Source: Rhodospirillaceae bacterium UBA1479 (GTDB lineage: Bacteria > Pseudomonadota > Alphaproteobacteria > Rhodospirillales > Casp-alpha2). From it: a stretch of 64,000 nucleotides of DNA. A program made the translations under genes and the position numbers. The stretch is from assembly GCA_002325375.1 (NCBI GenBank), contig DCRZ01000009.1, forward strand, positions 406,156 to 470,155, given 5' to 3'. Position 1 is the stretch's first letter, and each line of letters begins with the position of its first letter. Below the pieces are notes generated by a model that saw only the letters and a list, made by a program, of their open reading frames with translations, was not told the origin of the DNA and made no database searches. Positions 41,776-50,241 of this stretch are shown here, piece by piece.

Positions 41776-42398
41776 CGGCGCCCGTTGATACGGTCGGCGT
41801 GTTGTTGGCCGGCGGCCTGGCGCGGCGCATGGGCGGCGGCGACAAGCCGCTGCGCACGCTCGGCGGCAAGCCGATCCTGGATCATGTGGTGACGCGGGCC
41901 CGGCCGCAGGTCCGGGACCTGTTGCTCAACGTCAACGGCGATCCGGCGCGCTTCGCGGCTTATGGCCTGCCGACGGCGGTGGATGTGATCGACGGCCATG
42001 CCGGACCGCTGGCGGGTGTTCTGACGGGCATGGAATGGGCGCGGAAAACCCATCCCGGCGCGACGTGGCTGGCGTCCTTCGCCACCGACGCGCCGTTCTT
42101 TCCGGAAACCCTGGTCCGGCGGCTGCATCAGGCGGTCGTCGACGGTGAAGCGGAGATGGCTTGCGCCCAATCCGGGGACCGCACCCATCCCGTTTTCGCC
42201 CTTTGGCCGGTGTCGTTGGCCGACGACCTGCGTGCCGCGATGACGCAAGAAGACATGCGCAAGATCGACGCTTGGACCGCGCGGTACCGCATCGTCCATG
42301 TCGACTTTCCGACGGACCCGTTCGATCCTTTCTTCAACATCAACAAGCCGGAGAACCTGGCCGAGGCCGAGACCCTGTTCGCGGAGGCCGCACAATGA
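41772..42398 (+). CDS. mobA: Molybdenum cofactor guanylyltransferase
   Basis: A 208-residue nucleotidyltransferase that adds GMP to molybdopterin to make the bis-MGD cofactor used by formate dehydrogenases. The GTP-binding N-terminal motif is LLAGGLARRMGGGDKPL (about residues 10-26), with VDVIDGHAGPLAGVLTGMEWA and the Mg site FATDAPFFP (about 98). It overlaps fdhD by 4 bases upstream (ATGA) and the DUF3305 gene by 4 bases downstream. This gene order links cofactor completion to formate dehydrogenase production. Confidence 0.95.
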   Translation: MTAPVDTVGVLLAGGLARRMGGGDKPLRTLGGKPILDHVVTRARPQVRDLLLNVNGDPARFAAYGLPTAVDVIDGHAGPLAGVLTGMEWARKTHPGATWLASFATDAPFFPETLVRRLHQAVVDGEAEMACAQSGDRTHPVFALWPVSLADDLRAAMTQEDMRKIDAWTARYRIVHVDFPTDPFDPFFNINKPENLAEAETLFAEAAQ

Positions 42399-42922
42399 GC
42401 CGCCGCCAAACGGTCATGCTCGGCGTCATCATCGAACGCCGGGCAATCGACAACCCGTGGCAGGATTACACTTTCCACCCGGTCGCCGTGGTTCCCGGCA
42501 TGCCGGCCATGGAGGAGGGGGACGGTTGGCGCCTGATCCGCGAGGGCGAGGGCTGGACCCATTTCCATGCCGCGACCCTGGAATTGGAACTGTTCGCCGG
42601 GGAAACCGAGGGCTACAAGGCCAACCTCAGCAACTTCCAGCCACACGTCTACGTCGTGCTGGCTCCGGGTGAAGAGGCCGAGGACGAAGAAGTCGTGCCG
42701 AAGCTGGTCACCGCCTGTCCCTACGAGGCGGAAAGCTATATGGAAGATTCGGAGATGATCGTCGAAGGCGTGCCCATGCCGGACGAACTGGCGGCTTGGC
42801 TCGGCGCTTTCGTCGATACCTTTCATGTTGAAGAAGAATTCGTCAAACGCAAGCGCAACAAGGCCTATGATCCGCGCAAGGGCGGGTTTCGCCCCCGGCC
42901 CCTGGTGGAGTCCGATGAATGA
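42395..42922 (+). CDS. DUF3305 protein of the formate dehydrogenase cluster
   Basis: A 175-residue protein matching DUF3305: it begins MSRRQTVMLGVIIERRAIDNPWQDYTF, then GEGWTHFHAATLELELFAGETEGYKANLS and PHVYVVL, with an acidic linker and a basic C-terminus (KRKRNKAYDPRKGGFRPRPL). The family is found next to formate dehydrogenase genes and is always paired with DUF3306. The role is unknown, probably in maturation or assembly. ATGA overlaps with both mobA and the DUF3306 gene imply coupled translation. Confidence 0.88.
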   Translation: MSRRQTVMLGVIIERRAIDNPWQDYTFHPVAVVPGMPAMEEGDGWRLIREGEGWTHFHAATLELELFAGETEGYKANLSNFQPHVYVVLAPGEEAEDEEVVPKLVTACPYEAESYMEDSEMIVEGVPMPDELAAWLGAFVDTFHVEEEFVKRKRNKAYDPRKGGFRPRPLVESDE

Positions 42923-43695
42923 GCGCGGATGATGAAAACGTCCTGGGCCGCTGGTCCCGGCTGAAGCGTACACGTGCCAAGGGCGAGGCCGTCGAGGAGG
43001 CTCCCGTCCAGGTCGCCCGCCGGGGTGCTGCCGGTCCGGTTGCGGGAACGCCGCAGGCTGCGGCTGAAGAAGCCACCACGTTGGCGACCACGGCCGAGGG
43101 CGCTGCCGCAGATGAAGATGTCCGTGAATTGACCGCCGAGGAAGCGGCCTATGTGGAAACCCTGCCGCCGCTCGATCAATTGAACCCGGACAGCGATTTC
43201 ACCGGGTTCATGGACAAGCGGGTGCCTGACTTTCTGCGCCGTCAGGCGTTGCGCAAGCTGTGGCTCAGCGATCCCGCCTTCAGCCTTATCGACGGCATGC
43301 ACGAGTACGGCGAGGATTACTCCATGATGGCGCAACTGGCCGCCGGGGCCTCTGCATACCGTCCGAACGAAGGTGGCTATGGCTGGCGAGACAAGCCGAA
43401 AGAGCTGGAAACCGAAGAGGCTGCAGTGGACGGGGAGCCGCAGGTAGCGGCGGAGAAGGTGGTTGCCAATGACGGCGAAGCGGCGGAGGAATCCATCACG
43501 GACAAGGCCCGTCGGGTCCAGGATCGAGGCGGATCCAGCGTCAGTTTGCCGACCTATACGGCTAATCCCTACTATCAGACCCCCGGAGAGCGCCATCCAG
43601 CGCCCGAAACCCTGCCGGAACCGGCCAGGGCACAGGTTTCCCGCGTCGAGAGTGATGACGACGGCCTGGGAGACGGTGAGGACGACCTCGCCTGA
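42919..43695 (+). CDS. DUF3306 protein of the formate dehydrogenase cluster
   Basis: A 258-residue, mostly acidic and low-complexity protein. The conserved core (about residues 75-125) reads LPPLDQLNPDSDFTGFMDKRVPDFLRRQALRKLWLSDPAF, the DUF3306 signature. The flanks are rich in Ala, Glu, Asp and Pro and probably disordered. Such proteins occur only with DUF3305 in formate dehydrogenase clusters and may be chaperones or scaffolds. It ends the ATGA-linked fdhD run; the next gene, a TorD-like chaperone, follows after 277 nt and may have its own promoter. Confidence 0.87.
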   Translation: MSADDENVLGRWSRLKRTRAKGEAVEEAPVQVARRGAAGPVAGTPQAAAEEATTLATTAEGAAADEDVRELTAEEAAYVETLPPLDQLNPDSDFTGFMDKRVPDFLRRQALRKLWLSDPAFSLIDGMHEYGEDYSMMAQLAAGASAYRPNEGGYGWRDKPKELETEEAAVDGEPQVAAEKVVANDGEAAEESITDKARRVQDRGGSSVSLPTYTANPYYQTPGERHPAPETLPEPARAQVSRVESDDDGLGDGEDDLA

Positions 43696-43746
43696 CCCGC
43701 TCCGCAGGGGCTCGACAGCCGCGAACTTCAGCTATGTGATGCCTGC

Positions 43747-43772
43747 TAAGCCCATGAAAAAACTGGGGCTTA
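43747..43772 (+). terminator. Weak terminator-like hairpin after the DUF3306 gene
   Basis: TAAGCCC (43747-43753) and GGGCTTA (43766-43772) are exact inverted repeats around a 12-nt A-rich loop. A short T-run (ATTTTTCC) begins 8 nt later. A second perfect hairpin, TTCCGC-ATG-GCGGAA, follows at 43783-43797. They lie in the gap between the fdhD run and the structural operon. Confidence 0.4.
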
Positions 43773-43972
43773 ATGGTGATTTTTCCGCATGGCGGAATAG
43801 GGGGTCCGTTGACTTGGCGGGCGAAAAGGCGTTCACTTGGTAGATTGGCGGGAAAAAGAATCCGCGGTGGGCCGGTTTTGGGGCCTGCAGCGTAAATAAC
43901 CCCGCTCATGAGGCATCGGAATCCGCCGAATCAACAGGTGGAACCGGCGGAAGGAGAACAAGGATTATCCAA

Positions 43973-44638
43973 GTGGAGGCCAGTGCCACTATGGGAAGCG
44001 GCGCCAAGGGAGAACGGCAGCTTTCCGACCCTAAGAACAAGACCGACCAGACCGCCGTGCCCGAAGAGGACATGCAGCGGGCTGGCATTTATGCGTTGTT
44101 GTCGCGGCTTCTTGCCAAGCCCATGGACAACGACACGATCGCCTTTGTGCGCGACTTGGCTGGTGATGAAAGCCCCCTGGGCCAAGCGGTCAACGCCCTG
44201 GCGGCCATGGCCAAGCGCACGACCCAGGCGGTTGCCGAGGAAGAATTCACCGTCCTGTTCTACGGGTTTGGCGCCGGCGGCGAGTTGTCGCCCTTCGGGT
44301 CGCAATACCTGACTGGGTTCGTCTACGAAAAGCCGCTGGCCGACCTGCGCCGCGATCTTGAGGAATTGGGCATTGCGCGCGCCGACGGCGTCAGCGATCC
44401 GGAAGACCACATCGCCTTTGTTTGCGAAGTCATGCACGGGCTGATCACCGGTGCTTTCGGGCAGCCGGCAAGCCTGGAACGTCAGCGCGCGTTTTTTGAA
44501 AAACATCTGGCGCCATGGGCCGGCCATTTCTTCGCCGACATGGAAAAGGCCAAGTCGGCGGCGCTCTACATGCCCGTCGGCGCGATCGGCAAACAGTTCA
44601 TGGAGATCGAACGCGACGCCTTCGGTTTCAGCCAGTAG
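43973..44638 (+). CDS. TorD/DmsD-family molecular chaperone
   Basis: A 221-residue all-helical protein of the TorD/NarJ type, which binds Tat signal peptides and helps insert the molybdenum cofactor before export. It has the family core: QRAGIYALLSRLLAKPMDND, EEFTVLFYGFGAGGELSPFGSQYLTG with EKPLADLRRDL, the DHIAFVCEVM motif and the final FEKHLAPWAGHFFADMEKA. GTG at 43973 has AAGGA about 8 nt upstream and is preferred; ATG at 43991 is an alternative. It heads the periplasmic FDH operon, so FdhA is the probable client. Confidence 0.85.
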   Translation: MEASATMGSGAKGERQLSDPKNKTDQTAVPEEDMQRAGIYALLSRLLAKPMDNDTIAFVRDLAGDESPLGQAVNALAAMAKRTTQAVAEEEFTVLFYGFGAGGELSPFGSQYLTGFVYEKPLADLRRDLEELGIARADGVSDPEDHIAFVCEVMHGLITGAFGQPASLERQRAFFEKHLAPWAGHFFADMEKAKSAALYMPVGAIGKQFMEIERDAFGFSQ

Positions 44639-44760
44639 GCGCGCGGCCCGGTTGCCCCGGAAACGGATCGGGCGACCGGATGAGAAGATAGAGTTTTCGG
44701 AATTGCGGGGACCGGCCCAGGCCGTTTTCCGCCGTCAACAGCAAGACCCGAAACGGGCGT

Positions 44761-44795
44761 TTGGTACCAAGGAAGTGGAAGTAACTGTGATCACA
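44761..44795. promoter_or_regulatory. Two 10-bp palindromes upstream of the Tat-target/FDH genes
   Basis: TTGGTACCAA (44761-44770) and TGTGATCACA (44786-44795) are perfect palindromes in the 175-base gap before the small Tat-target gene. The first has the TGGT/ACCA half-sites used by GntR/FadR-type regulators. The second has CRP-like half-sites but no 6-bp spacer, so a CRP site is not claimed. Both may be operators. Confidence 0.4.
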
Positions 44796-44813
44796 ATCTT
44801 TGAGGAGACTGCG

Positions 44814-45011
44814 ATGAGCGAACAAAAGCAAAAGCTCGGCCGCCGTGAATTCCTGAAGAAAGCAGCCGTCACCGGCGGCGCCGCGGGTGTTGCCGCGGTT
44901 GCGCTTTCCCAGGGGTCCGCGGAAGCGGCCGTGGTTTCCGGTGGCCCGAAATCGTCGGGGTATCGTGAAACCGAGCACGTCAAAACGTACTACGACCTCG
45001 CGAGGTTCTAG
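44814..45011 (+). CDS. Small Tat-targeted protein of the formate dehydrogenase region
   Basis: A 65-residue protein with a twin-arginine signal: KLGRREFLKKAAVTGGAAGVAA (Tat motif GRREFLKK at about residues 8-16), then a short tail ending VKTYYDLARF. It matches the small 'formate dehydrogenase region Tat target' family that recurs just upstream of the FDH alpha subunit. The role is unknown; the tail may bind the FDH complex. GAGGAG stands 6-7 nt before the ATG, and FdhA begins 38 nt after the stop. Confidence 0.85.
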   Translation: MSEQKQKLGRREFLKKAAVTGGAAGVAAVALSQGSAEAAVVSGGPKSSGYRETEHVKTYYDLARF

Positions 45012-45049
45012 TCGGGTTCTAACCCATCAACATTGGGAGATAACTTAAA

Positions 45050-47920
45050 ATGCTCACCAAAAAGAGCGACGGGGTGGCGATAGGCCCCCGTTTGAAGCAG
45101 GCACTGGCCGGCGTGGTCGGCGGGTCCATGGACCGCCGTACGTTCCTGAAGCGTTCAGGGATCACTGCTGGTGGCGCCGCGCTTCTTTCCGCTGCACCGT
45201 TGGGCTTGGCCAAACCGGCCAAGGCGGCGACCGCGGCGGCGAAAGGCATGACGCAAGTCAAATCCGTTTGTACGCACTGTTCCGTCGGCTGCACCGTCAT
45301 CGCGGAAGTCGACAACGGCGTGTGGGTCGGCCAGGAGCCGGGCTTCGACAGCCCGCTGAACCTGGGGTCCCATTGCGCCAAGGGTGCGTCGGTCCGCGAG
45401 CACGCCCACGGCGATCGTCGGCTGAAGTATCCGATGAAGCTCGAAGGCGGCAAGTGGAAGCGGCTTTCCTGGGACGCAGCCATCAACGAAATCGGCGACA
45501 AGATGCTCGACATCCGCAAGTCGTCGGGCCCCGATTCCGTGTACTGGCTCGGTTCCGCCAAATTCAACAACGAACAGTCCTACCTGTTCCGGAAGTTCTA
45601 CGCCTTCTGGGGTTCGAACAACGGCGACCATCAGGCCCGTATCTGTCACTCGACCACGGTCGCGGGTGTTGCCAACACCTGGGGCTACGGCGCCATGACG
45701 AACTCCTACAACGATATGCACAATTCGAAGGCCATGTTCTTCATCGGCTCCAACGCCGCCGAAGCGCACCCGGTCGCGATGCAACATATCCTGAAGGCGA
45801 AAGAGCAGAACAACGCCGAACTCATCGTCTGCGACCCGCGCTTCTCGCGCACGGCCGCGCACGCCGATGAATACGTGCGGTTCCGCCCGGGCACGGACGT
45901 CGCCCTGATCTGGGGCATTCTGTACCACGTCTTCGAAAACGGCTGGGAAGATAAGACCTATATCAAACAGCGCGTTTACGGCATGGACGAGATCCGCGCC
46001 GAAGTGAAGAAGTGGACTCCGGAAGAAACCGAACGCGTCACGGGCGTTCCCGGCGCGCAGTTGAAGCGCGTCGCCCGCACGTTGGCCAACAATCGTCCCG
46101 GCACCATCGTCTGGTGTATGGGCGGCACCCAGCACACCAACGGCAACAACAACACGCGGGCCTACTGCGTGTTGCAGCTGGCCCTTGGCAACATCGGCAA
46201 GGCCGGCGGCGGCGCCAACATCTTCCGCGGCCACGACAACGTTCAGGGTGCGACCGACTTCTGCATTCTGTCGCACTCGCTGCCCGGCTATTACGGTCTG
46301 GCGACGGGGTCGTGGAAGCACTGGGCCCGCGTTTGGAAGGTCGATTACGACTACATCCTCGGCCGCTTCGCCTCGAAGAAGCTGATGGAGTCCAAGGGCA
46401 TCCCGGTGTCGCGCTGGATTGACGGCGTTCTCGAAGACAAGAAGAACATGGATCAGCCGGACAATCTCCGGGCCATGGTTCTCTGGGGTCATGCCGTGAA
46501 CTCCCAGACGCGTCTGCCGGAAATGAAGAAGGCGATGGAAAAGCTGGATCTGATGGTCGTCATCGATCCGGTCCCGACCTTCGCTTCCGTCATCCCGGAC
46601 CGCAAGGACGGCGTTTATGTCCTGCCGGCGTCGACGCAGTTCGAAACCTATGGTTCCGTGACCGCGTCCAACCGGTCCCTGCAGTGGCGTGAAAGGGTTG
46701 TCGAGCCGATCTTCGAATCGCTGCCCGACCACACGATCATGTACAAGTTCGCCAAGAAGCTCGGCTTCGAGAAGGAGATGTTCAAGAACATCAAGGTCAC
46801 GAATGACGAGCCCTCGATCGAGGACACCACCCGTGAATACAATACGGGGATGTGGACCATCGGCTATACCGGTCAGTCGCCGGAGCGCCTGCGGGCCCAC
46901 ATGCAGAACCAGGCGACCTTCGACAAGACGTCCCTGAAAGCCGTCGGCGGCGCTGTTGCCGGCGACTATTACGGCCTGCCGTGGCCCTGCTGGGGCACGC
47001 CGGAACTGAAGCATCCGGGCACGCCGATCCTGTACGATCCGTCCAAGCCGGTCGCCGAAGGCGGCCTGAACTTCCGCGCCCGTTTCGGCGTGGAACGCAA
47101 CGGCGTCAGCCTCCTTGCCGATGGTTCCTATTCCGTCGGTTCGGAAATCAAGGACGGTTATCCCGAGTTCTCGATGGCGGTTCTCAAGAAGCTGGGTTGG
47201 GACAAGGACCTGACCGAAGCGGAATTGAAGGTCATCGAAGGGATTGCCGGCGACAAGACCAACTGGAAGACCGACCTTTCGGGCGGTATCCAGCGCGTCG
47301 CCATCAAGCACGGTTGTGCGCCCTTCGGGAACGCCAAGGCCCGTGCGATCGTCTGGACCTTCCCGGATCCGGTGCCGTTGCACCGCGAACCGCTCTACAC
47401 GCCCCGGCGGGATCTTCTGCCCAAGTACGAAACGTACAAGGACACGAAGAACTACCGTCTGCCGACGGCGTACGAGTCCATCCAGAAGCAGGACCATTCC
47501 AAGAAGTTCCCGACCATCCTCACCTCCGGCCGCCTTGTTGAATACGAAGGTGGTGGTGACGAAAGCCGCGCGAACAAGTGGCTTGCGGAACTGCAGCAGG
47601 ACATGTTCTGCGAGGTCAATCCGGTCGATGCCAACAATGCCGGCATCAAGGACGGTCAGCAGATGTGGGTGTACTCGCCGGAAGGCGGCAAGGTGAAGGT
47701 CAAGGCCCTGGTCACGGAACGTGTGGCTCCGGGTGTTGTCTTCATGCCGTTCCACTTCGGTGGTCACTGGCAGGGCGCAAGCCTTCGCCACAAGTATCCG
47801 GATGGGGCCGATCCTTATGTGTTGGGCGAAGCGTCCAACATGTGCGGTACCTACGGTTACGACATCGTGACCCACATGCAAGAGACCAAGGTCACCTTGT
47901 GCCGCATCGAAACGGCCTAG
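45050..47920 (+). CDS. Periplasmic formate dehydrogenase, alpha subunit (molybdopterin, Cys type)
   Basis: A 956-residue bis-MGD enzyme that oxidises formate to CO2. The Tat motif MDRRTFLKRSG (about residues 27-37) sends the folded protein to the periplasm. The [4Fe-4S] site is CTHCSVGC plus CAKG (about 74-81 and 109). The catalytic region ARICHSTTVAGVANTWGYGA (about 197-216) shows Cys, not selenocysteine, followed by the conserved His, and the later Arg-rich motifs are in place. It resembles FdnG/FdhA of quinone-linked enzymes. Electrons pass to the beta ferredoxin and then cytochrome b. It is co-transcribed with the TorD-like chaperone and Tat-target gene upstream. Confidence 0.95.
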   Translation: MLTKKSDGVAIGPRLKQALAGVVGGSMDRRTFLKRSGITAGGAALLSAAPLGLAKPAKAATAAAKGMTQVKSVCTHCSVGCTVIAEVDNGVWVGQEPGFDSPLNLGSHCAKGASVREHAHGDRRLKYPMKLEGGKWKRLSWDAAINEIGDKMLDIRKSSGPDSVYWLGSAKFNNEQSYLFRKFYAFWGSNNGDHQARICHSTTVAGVANTWGYGAMTNSYNDMHNSKAMFFIGSNAAEAHPVAMQHILKAKEQNNAELIVCDPRFSRTAAHADEYVRFRPGTDVALIWGILYHVFENGWEDKTYIKQRVYGMDEIRAEVKKWTPEETERVTGVPGAQLKRVARTLANNRPGTIVWCMGGTQHTNGNNNTRAYCVLQLALGNIGKAGGGANIFRGHDNVQGATDFCILSHSLPGYYGLATGSWKHWARVWKVDYDYILGRFASKKLMESKGIPVSRWIDGVLEDKKNMDQPDNLRAMVLWGHAVNSQTRLPEMKKAMEKLDLMVVIDPVPTFASVIPDRKDGVYVLPASTQFETYGSVTASNRSLQWRERVVEPIFESLPDHTIMYKFAKKLGFEKEMFKNIKVTNDEPSIEDTTREYNTGMWTIGYTGQSPERLRAHMQNQATFDKTSLKAVGGAVAGDYYGLPWPCWGTPELKHPGTPILYDPSKPVAEGGLNFRARFGVERNGVSLLADGSYSVGSEIKDGYPEFSMAVLKKLGWDKDLTEAELKVIEGIAGDKTNWKTDLSGGIQRVAIKHGCAPFGNAKARAIVWTFPDPVPLHREPLYTPRRDLLPKYETYKDTKNYRLPTAYESIQKQDHSKKFPTILTSGRLVEYEGGGDESRANKWLAELQQDMFCEVNPVDANNAGIKDGQQMWVYSPEGGKVKVKALVTERVAPGVVFMPFHFGGHWQGASLRHKYPDGADPYVLGEASNMCGTYGYDIVTHMQETKVTLCRIETA

Positions 47921-47937
47921 GTTAGGGAGACGCAACA

Positions 47938-48534
47938 ATGGCAAGAATGAAGTTCCTTTGTGATGCCGAGCGCTGCATTGAATGCAACGCGTGCGTTACC
48001 GCGTGTAAGAACGAGCACGAGGTACCGTGGGGCATCAACCGCCGCCGCGTCGTCACTATCCGTGACGGCCAGCCCGGCGAACGGTCCATTTCGGTGGCCT
48101 GCATGCACTGCTCCGACGCGCCGTGCATCGCGGTCTGCCCCGTGGACTGCATCTACCAGACGGAAGAAGGCGTGGTCCTGCACTCCAAGGACCTGTGCAT
48201 CGGTTGTGGTTACTGCTTCTTCGCGTGCCCGTTCGGCGCGCCGCAGTATCCGCAGTCCGGCAACTACGGAAGCCGGGGCAAGATGGACAAGTGCACCTTC
48301 TGCGCCGGTGGTCCGGAGGAAGACAACTCCGCCGCCGAATTCCAGAAGTACGGCCGTAACCGCCTTGCGGAAGGCAAGTTGCCGCTGTGCGCCGAAATGT
48401 GTTCGACCAAGGCTCTCTTGGGCGGCGACGGCGACATGGTGTCCAACATCTACCGCGAGCGTGTCGTGGCCCGTGGCTTCGGGTCCGGCGCCTGGGGCTG
48501 GGGCACCGCCTATCAGTTGAAGGCGGGCTCGTAG
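47938..48534 (+). CDS. Formate dehydrogenase, beta subunit (four 4Fe-4S clusters)
   Basis: A 198-residue ferredoxin-type subunit that carries electrons from the alpha subunit to cytochrome b. Four cysteine groups are clear: CIECNACVTACKNE (about residue 13), CMHCSDAPCIAVCPVD (about 59), CIGCGYCFFACPFG (about 88) and CTFC with CAEMCSTKA (about 120-155). The order is that of FdnH/HybA-type proteins. It lacks a signal peptide and should be exported with the Tat-targeted alpha subunit as a folded complex. There is no C-terminal membrane helix, unlike E. coli FdnH. It starts 17 nt after fdhA. Confidence 0.94.
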   Translation: MARMKFLCDAERCIECNACVTACKNEHEVPWGINRRRVVTIRDGQPGERSISVACMHCSDAPCIAVCPVDCIYQTEEGVVLHSKDLCIGCGYCFFACPFGAPQYPQSGNYGSRGKMDKCTFCAGGPEEDNSAAEFQKYGRNRLAEGKLPLCAEMCSTKALLGGDGDMVSNIYRERVVARGFGSGAWGWGTAYQLKAGS

Positions 48535-48558
48535 GTCCATCCGGTAGCGTAATCTGGG

Positions 48559-48595
48559 AGGGGTGCCTCGCTGCAACCAGCAGAGGGGCGCCCCT
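48559..48595 (+). other. Strong hairpin inside the FDH operon, between beta subunit and lipoprotein genes
   Basis: The arms GGGGTGCC (48560-48567) and GGCGCCCC (48587-48594), with one wobble pair, enclose a second perfect stem GCTG-CAAC-CAGC, followed by TTT. It is strong enough to act as an attenuator or mRNA-processing and stabilising element, and it separates alpha-beta from lipoprotein-gamma in the same operon. Confidence 0.55.
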
Positions 48596-48638
48596 TTCCG
48601 GCTACTGGAACCAAACGGGGTGTGACAAGGAAATCAAT

Positions 48639-48956
48639 ATGACCGGAAAGCGCATGACGACCGCCCGCATGGTCAGGACATTGGGGGGGATCGCGATCGC
48701 CGCGATCGCACTCACGGCCTGCCGCGCGGACGAACAGGGCCGACTGATTCGATACGAGCCCGGTGTCTACAAGGGCAAGCCCGATACCCAGTTGAGCGAG
48801 TCTCGGCTTGAGGAACTTCGCAACCGTGCCCGCAATCAAGGTGGGGTGACGGGGGCCGGCTACGCCGGTGGGGCGGCGCCCAAGGCGTCGGAACCCGATG
48901 TGCGGCCGCCCGGCGAATTGAACCAGCGTACCCAGAAGCAGGGTGGCGTGAAATAG
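48639..48956 (+). CDS. Small lipoprotein in the formate dehydrogenase operon (105 aa)
   Basis: The N-terminus has a basic start and hydrophobic helix ending IALTACRAD, a lipobox LTAC, so Cys (about residue 27) should be lipid-modified. The mature part (about 78 residues) is polar, with RLIRYEPGVYKGKPDTQLSE, LEELRNRARNQGGVTGAGYA and a GGAAPK linker to RPPGELNQRTQKQGGVK. AAGGA stands 7 nt before the ATG. It sits between beta and gamma subunit genes, a place where no FDH subunit of this kind is described in the model enzymes. It may help anchor or assemble the periplasmic enzyme. I do not know the family. Confidence 0.72.
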   Translation: MTGKRMTTARMVRTLGGIAIAAIALTACRADEQGRLIRYEPGVYKGKPDTQLSESRLEELRNRARNQGGVTGAGYAGGAAPKASEPDVRPPGELNQRTQKQGGVK

Positions 48957-49005
48957 GCCTGCGCGTCTAAGCAGGTTCGCAAGATATATGACGGGGAAAC
49001 GTAAT

Positions 49006-50112
49006 ATGACCTGGTCGAATATTCGTAAACTGGTGGGGGCGCTGGCTCTCGCCCTGATGGTGGCCTACGGTGGCGCGGCGGTCCTGACCGGCTCGCCGGC
49101 GCTCGACATGGCCCAGGCACAGGCGCAGACGGGCGGGCAAGTTCCCGGTGGCGCAAGCGGTGCCCTGTCCCAATCGGAAATGTGGCGTGCCGTGCGCGGC
49201 GGCATCACGGGAACGGTGTCCATTCCCGACAAGCAGGCGGGTCAGCTCGTGCAGTCGGACGGCGACGTCTGGCGGGCTGCCAAGAACGGCCCGCTCAGTC
49301 AGTTCGGCGGCATTTTCCTGCTGGTGTCCATTATTGCCATCGCCGCCTTCTTCCTGATCCGCGGCAAGATCCGCATCGACCACGGTCGCGACCCGCAGGG
49401 CCGCACGATCGAACGTTTCAACGCGTTGGAGCGCGCGACGCACTGGTTGACGGCTTCAAGCTTCATCGTGCTGGGCCTGACGGGCCTGAACGTGTCCTAC
49501 GGCCGCTTTGTGCTGAAGCCCATTCTGGGGCCGGATGCCTTCGGGGCGCTGACCTACTACGGCAAGCTGGCGCACAACTACATCGCCTTCGCCTTCATTC
49601 TGGGCATCGTGATGATGTTCTTCCTGTGGGTTCGTCATAACATTCCGACGCTGCGTGACCTGAAATGGCTGGCTGTCGGCGGTGGTCTGTTTTCCAAGGG
49701 CGTACATCCGGAGGCCCCGCGCTTTAACGCCGGTCAGAAAATCGTTTTCTGGCTGGTCATTCTGGGCGGTGCGTCCCTGAGCCTGTCGGGTCTGGCGCTG
49801 ATGTTCCCGGGCGACATTCAGCCCTGGGCCGGCACTTTTGCCATCGTTAACAAGCTGGGTGCGGATCTACCGACCAGCCTGTCGATTCTCCAGGAAACGC
49901 AGCTTTCCGTACTGTGGCATTCCCTGGTGGGGCTGATCATGATCGGCGCCATCATCGGCCATATCTACATCGGCTCGCTGGGTATGGAAGGCGCGATCGA
50001 CGCCGTCGCCTCCGGTCAGGTCGACCTCAACTGGGCGAAAGAGCACCATTCGCTTTGGGTTGAAGAGGAAATGGCCAAGGGTAACGTGGGCGGCACGCAG
50101 CCCGCCGAATAG
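49006..50112 (+). CDS. Formate dehydrogenase, gamma subunit (cytochrome b556)
   Basis: A 368-residue membrane protein that takes electrons from the beta subunit and passes them to quinone. It starts with a signal-like helix (about residues 8-30) and a periplasmic stretch, then a membrane helix (FGGIFLLVSIIAIAAFFLI), followed by the cytochrome b core: RFNALERATHWLTASSFIVLGLTGL, KLAHNYIAFAFILGIVMMF and the distal helices with WHSLVGLIMIGAIIGHIYIG. The His residues in ATHW, LAHN, LWHS and IGHIY are probable heme ligands. It is longer than E. coli FdnI because of the N-terminal part. GGGGAAACGTAAT stands before the chosen ATG. Confidence 0.92.
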   Translation: MTWSNIRKLVGALALALMVAYGGAAVLTGSPALDMAQAQAQTGGQVPGGASGALSQSEMWRAVRGGITGTVSIPDKQAGQLVQSDGDVWRAAKNGPLSQFGGIFLLVSIIAIAAFFLIRGKIRIDHGRDPQGRTIERFNALERATHWLTASSFIVLGLTGLNVSYGRFVLKPILGPDAFGALTYYGKLAHNYIAFAFILGIVMMFFLWVRHNIPTLRDLKWLAVGGGLFSKGVHPEAPRFNAGQKIVFWLVILGGASLSLSGLALMFPGDIQPWAGTFAIVNKLGADLPTSLSILQETQLSVLWHSLVGLIMIGAIIGHIYIGSLGMEGAIDAVASGQVDLNWAKEHHSLWVEEEMAKGNVGGTQPAE

Positions 50113-50135
50113 CCTTTCGCTGATCATCCAACGTC

Positions 50136-50168
50136 AAAAGGCGGTCCTCAAAAGGGGCCGCCTTTTTT
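50136..50168 (+). terminator. Rho-independent terminator of the periplasmic FDH operon
   Basis: AAAAGGCGG (50136-50144) pairs with CCGCCTTTT, extended by TCC/GGG pairs, and is followed by a run of T residues. It lies 24 nt after the gamma-subunit stop and marks the operon end. Confidence 0.9.
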
Positions 50169-50241
50169 CTTGCTGAATTGGAATGGCAAAACCGGCGGGT
50201 GTGGCCGCCGGTTCTGCCGATTAGGTAAGGCGTCGAAGGGC

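Noticed and set aside
44786..44795. CRP-like site TGTGATCACA
   Set aside because: The half-sites match, but a CRP site needs a 6-bp spacer; here there is none. Kept only as an unassigned palindrome.
45642..45650. Possible selenocysteine in formate dehydrogenase
   Set aside because: Both alpha subunits have a plain Cys codon at the catalytic place (ICHS and LCHA) and no in-frame TGA, so selenium is not needed.
45155..47944. A 929-codon open frame antisense to the periplasmic FDH alpha subunit
   Set aside because: The forward gene is certain by its motifs; the reverse frame has no recognisable motif or start signal.
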